Origin: Candidatus Spyradenecus faecavium
GTDB taxonomy: Bacteria; Verrucomicrobiota; Kiritimatiellia; RFP12; DVOR01
Length of the DNA stretch: 7,351 bases
NCBI GenBank assembly: GCA_018713405.1
Contig: DVOR01000190.1
Location: 1 to 7,351, forward strand
Direction of reading: 5' to 3'
The translations under genes and the position numbers were made by a program. This document shows positions 6,361 to 7,351 of the stretch, in pieces (position 1 is the stretch's first letter; each line of letters opens with the position of its first letter). The notes under the pieces are model-generated. The model was given only the letters and a program-made list of their open reading frames with translations. It did no database searches and was not told the DNA's origin.

Positions 6361-7351
6361 GTCGGGTGCCTTGGGTTTGGGGGCGGGGCGCTCGCCGGTC
6401 TTGACCAGCCGCTCGACGTCACGGCCGTCGGCGGTCTCGACCTCGAGCAGGTAGTCCACGAGCTGGGCCAGGCGTTCCTTGTTCTCGCCGATGAGCCGCT
6501 CGCCGCGGCGGTAGGCCTCCTGCAACAGGCGGGTGACCTCGGCGTCGATGGTCTGGGCGGTGGCCTCGGAATGGTCCTGCTTGCGGCCGATCTCGCGGCC
6601 GAGGTAGACCTGCTCCTCGTTGTCGCCGAAGGCCTGGAAGCCGAAGGCCTCGCTCATGCCGTAGGCGCAGACCATCTGGCGGGCCAGGCGGGTGGCCATC
6701 TTGATGTCCTGCGACGCGCCGGTGGAGAGGTCGCCGGTGAAGAGCTTCTCGGCGATGCGCCCGGCGGTGAGGACCACGAGCATATCCTTCATCTCCGCCT
6801 CGGTGCGGTTGAGCACGTCGCGCTCGGGCAGCGTCATGGTCGCGCCGAGGGCCCGCCCGCGCGGGATGATGGTGACCTTGTGGAGCGGCTCGGTGTGCTC
6901 CAGGAGCACCTGCGCCAGGGCGTGGCCGCCCTCGTGCCAGGCGGTGATGCGGCGGTCGCGGTCGGCCATGGCGTGGGAGCGGCGCTCGCGGCCCCAGAGG
7001 ATCTTGTCGCGGGCCTCCTCCAGGTCGGCGTGGCAGACGTCCTGCCGGCGTTCGCGGGCGGCGAGGAGGGCGGCCTCGTTGAGCAGGTTGGCGAGGTCGG
7101 CGCCGGAGAAGCCGGGCGTGCCGCGGGCGATGCGCTGCAGGTCGACGTCCGGGCCGAGCTTGACCTTGGCGGCGTGGACCTTGAGGATGGCCAGGCGGCC
7201 CTCGACGGTGGGCAGGTCGACGACAATCTGGCGGTCGAAGCGGCCCGGGCGCGTCAGCGCGGGGTCGAGCACGTCCACGCGGTTGGTGGCGGCCATGACG
7301 ATGACGCCGGAGTTGCCCTCGAAGCCATCCATCTCCACGAGCATGGCGTTG
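5656..7351 (-). CDS. ftsH-cmk: FtsH protease (C-terminal part) fused in frame to cytidylate kinase; 5' end beyond the window
   Basis: One uninterrupted frame enters from the right edge (first visible residues NAMLVEMDGF) and ends at TAA 5658-5656. Numbering from the Met at 7344, residues 1-328 are FtsH, the membrane-anchored AAA+ zinc protease that degrades membrane and short-lived cytoplasmic proteins. The visible FtsH parts are the end of the AAA module (AATNRVDVLDPALTRPGRFDRQ at 18-39, arginine fingers about R32/R35), the lid helices with GFSGADLANLLNEAA (78-92), and the zinc motif HEGGH at 137-141. The third zinc ligand is Asp213 in TGASQDI. Walker A/B and the membrane spans lie outside the window. 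A short linker rich in Pro and Lys (about 312-328) leads without a stop into residues 329-562, a complete (d)CMP kinase. Normally these are separate proteins. A genuine bifunctional polypeptide, internal initiation at 6360, or a one-base sequence error are all possible. The domain calls are secure; the fusion itself is less certain. Confidence 0.85.
   Translation of the reverse strand, partial: NAMLVEMDGFEGNSGVIVMAATNRVDVLDPALTRPGRFDRQIVVDLPTVEGRLAILKVHAAKVKLGPDVDLQRIARGTPGFSGADLANLLNEAALLAARERRQDVCHADLEEARDKILWGRERRSHAMADRDRRITAWHEGGHALAQVLLEHTEPLHKVTIIPRGRALGATMTLPERDVLNRTEAEMKDMLVVLTAGRIAEKLFTGDLSTGASQDIKMATRLARQMVCAYGMSEAFGFQAFGDNEEQVYLGREIGRKQDHSEATAQTIDAEVTRLLQEAYRRGERLIGENKERLAQLVDYLLEVETADGRDVERLVKTGERPAPKPKAPDMKTSRVIAIDGPSGAGKSSVSRAVGQRLGFLHVDSGALYRIVTWQCLEQGVDTADPKAVAALAGTLRIDCKAEDGRIVYEVGGVRPDKELREPRINAHASPVATVPEVRAKITDLLRSLTRFGDLIVEGRDITTAVFPDTPARFFIEADPAVRAQRRQLEEVQKGVAEQTVEAVQASLLARDKIDSTRACAPLRKADGVTVIDSTHLTLEQVIQAVIDALPEAWKPAKEEAPHA
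5673..5679 (-). promoter_or_regulatory. Strong ribosome binding site of purN
   Basis: Read on the minus strand this is AAGGAGG, 9 bases before the purN ATG (5663-5661), embedded in the Lys-Glu-Glu codons near the C-terminus of Cmk. It fixes the purN start and allows independent initiation despite the gene overlap. Confidence 0.75.

Overview
This is a very GC-rich (about 70% by eye), tightly packed bacterial window with two convergent gene clusters that meet at a hairpin terminator near position 3800-3840. There is no RNA gene, mobile element or CRISPR array, and no gene-free stretch longer than about 60 bases. The organism is a diderm (Gram-negative-type) bacterium, because the left cluster encodes an MCE-type lipid transport system with an outer-membrane-type lipoprotein. 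The high GC, the FtsH sequence style (a WGRERRS segment before the zinc motif) and the gene mix would fit the Verrucomicrobiota/Kiritimatiellota (PVC) side of the tree. That placement is inference from memory with low confidence.

Plus strand, 1-3787: the 3' end of an unrecognised gene is followed by four genes with spacings of 7, 2, -4 and 3 bases. They encode a STAS-MlaE permease, an MlaF-type ATPase, a membrane-anchored MCE substrate-binding protein with a long helical C-terminus, and a small lipoprotein of the PqiC/ABC_trans_aux type. Together they form one inner-membrane ABC complex (permease plus ATPase), its periplasmic MCE component, and a probable outer-membrane partner for moving lipids or other hydrophobic molecules between the membranes. 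No mlaC is visible, and the mlaB (STAS) function appears to be fused onto the permease.

Minus strand, 7351-3848: the cluster enters from the right edge with FtsH (AAA+ zinc metalloprotease, N-terminus outside the window). This runs without any stop codon into a complete cytidylate kinase (Cmk), then purN (GAR transformylase), then rtcB (RNA ligase). The cmk/purN and purN/rtcB junctions each overlap by 8 bases, so the genes are probably co-transcribed and translationally coupled. The set mixes membrane protein quality control, pyrimidine and purine nucleotide synthesis and RNA repair.

The most interesting point is the in-frame FtsH-Cmk fusion. The reading frame across the junction is open and the proline/lysine-rich linker reads naturally. 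However, a one-base difference in a C-run just upstream would convert it into two ordinary genes sharing an ATGA overlap, so it needs checking before it is treated as a genuine two-domain protein. Everything else is recognisable biology, and I see no clear undescribed defence or mobile system here.
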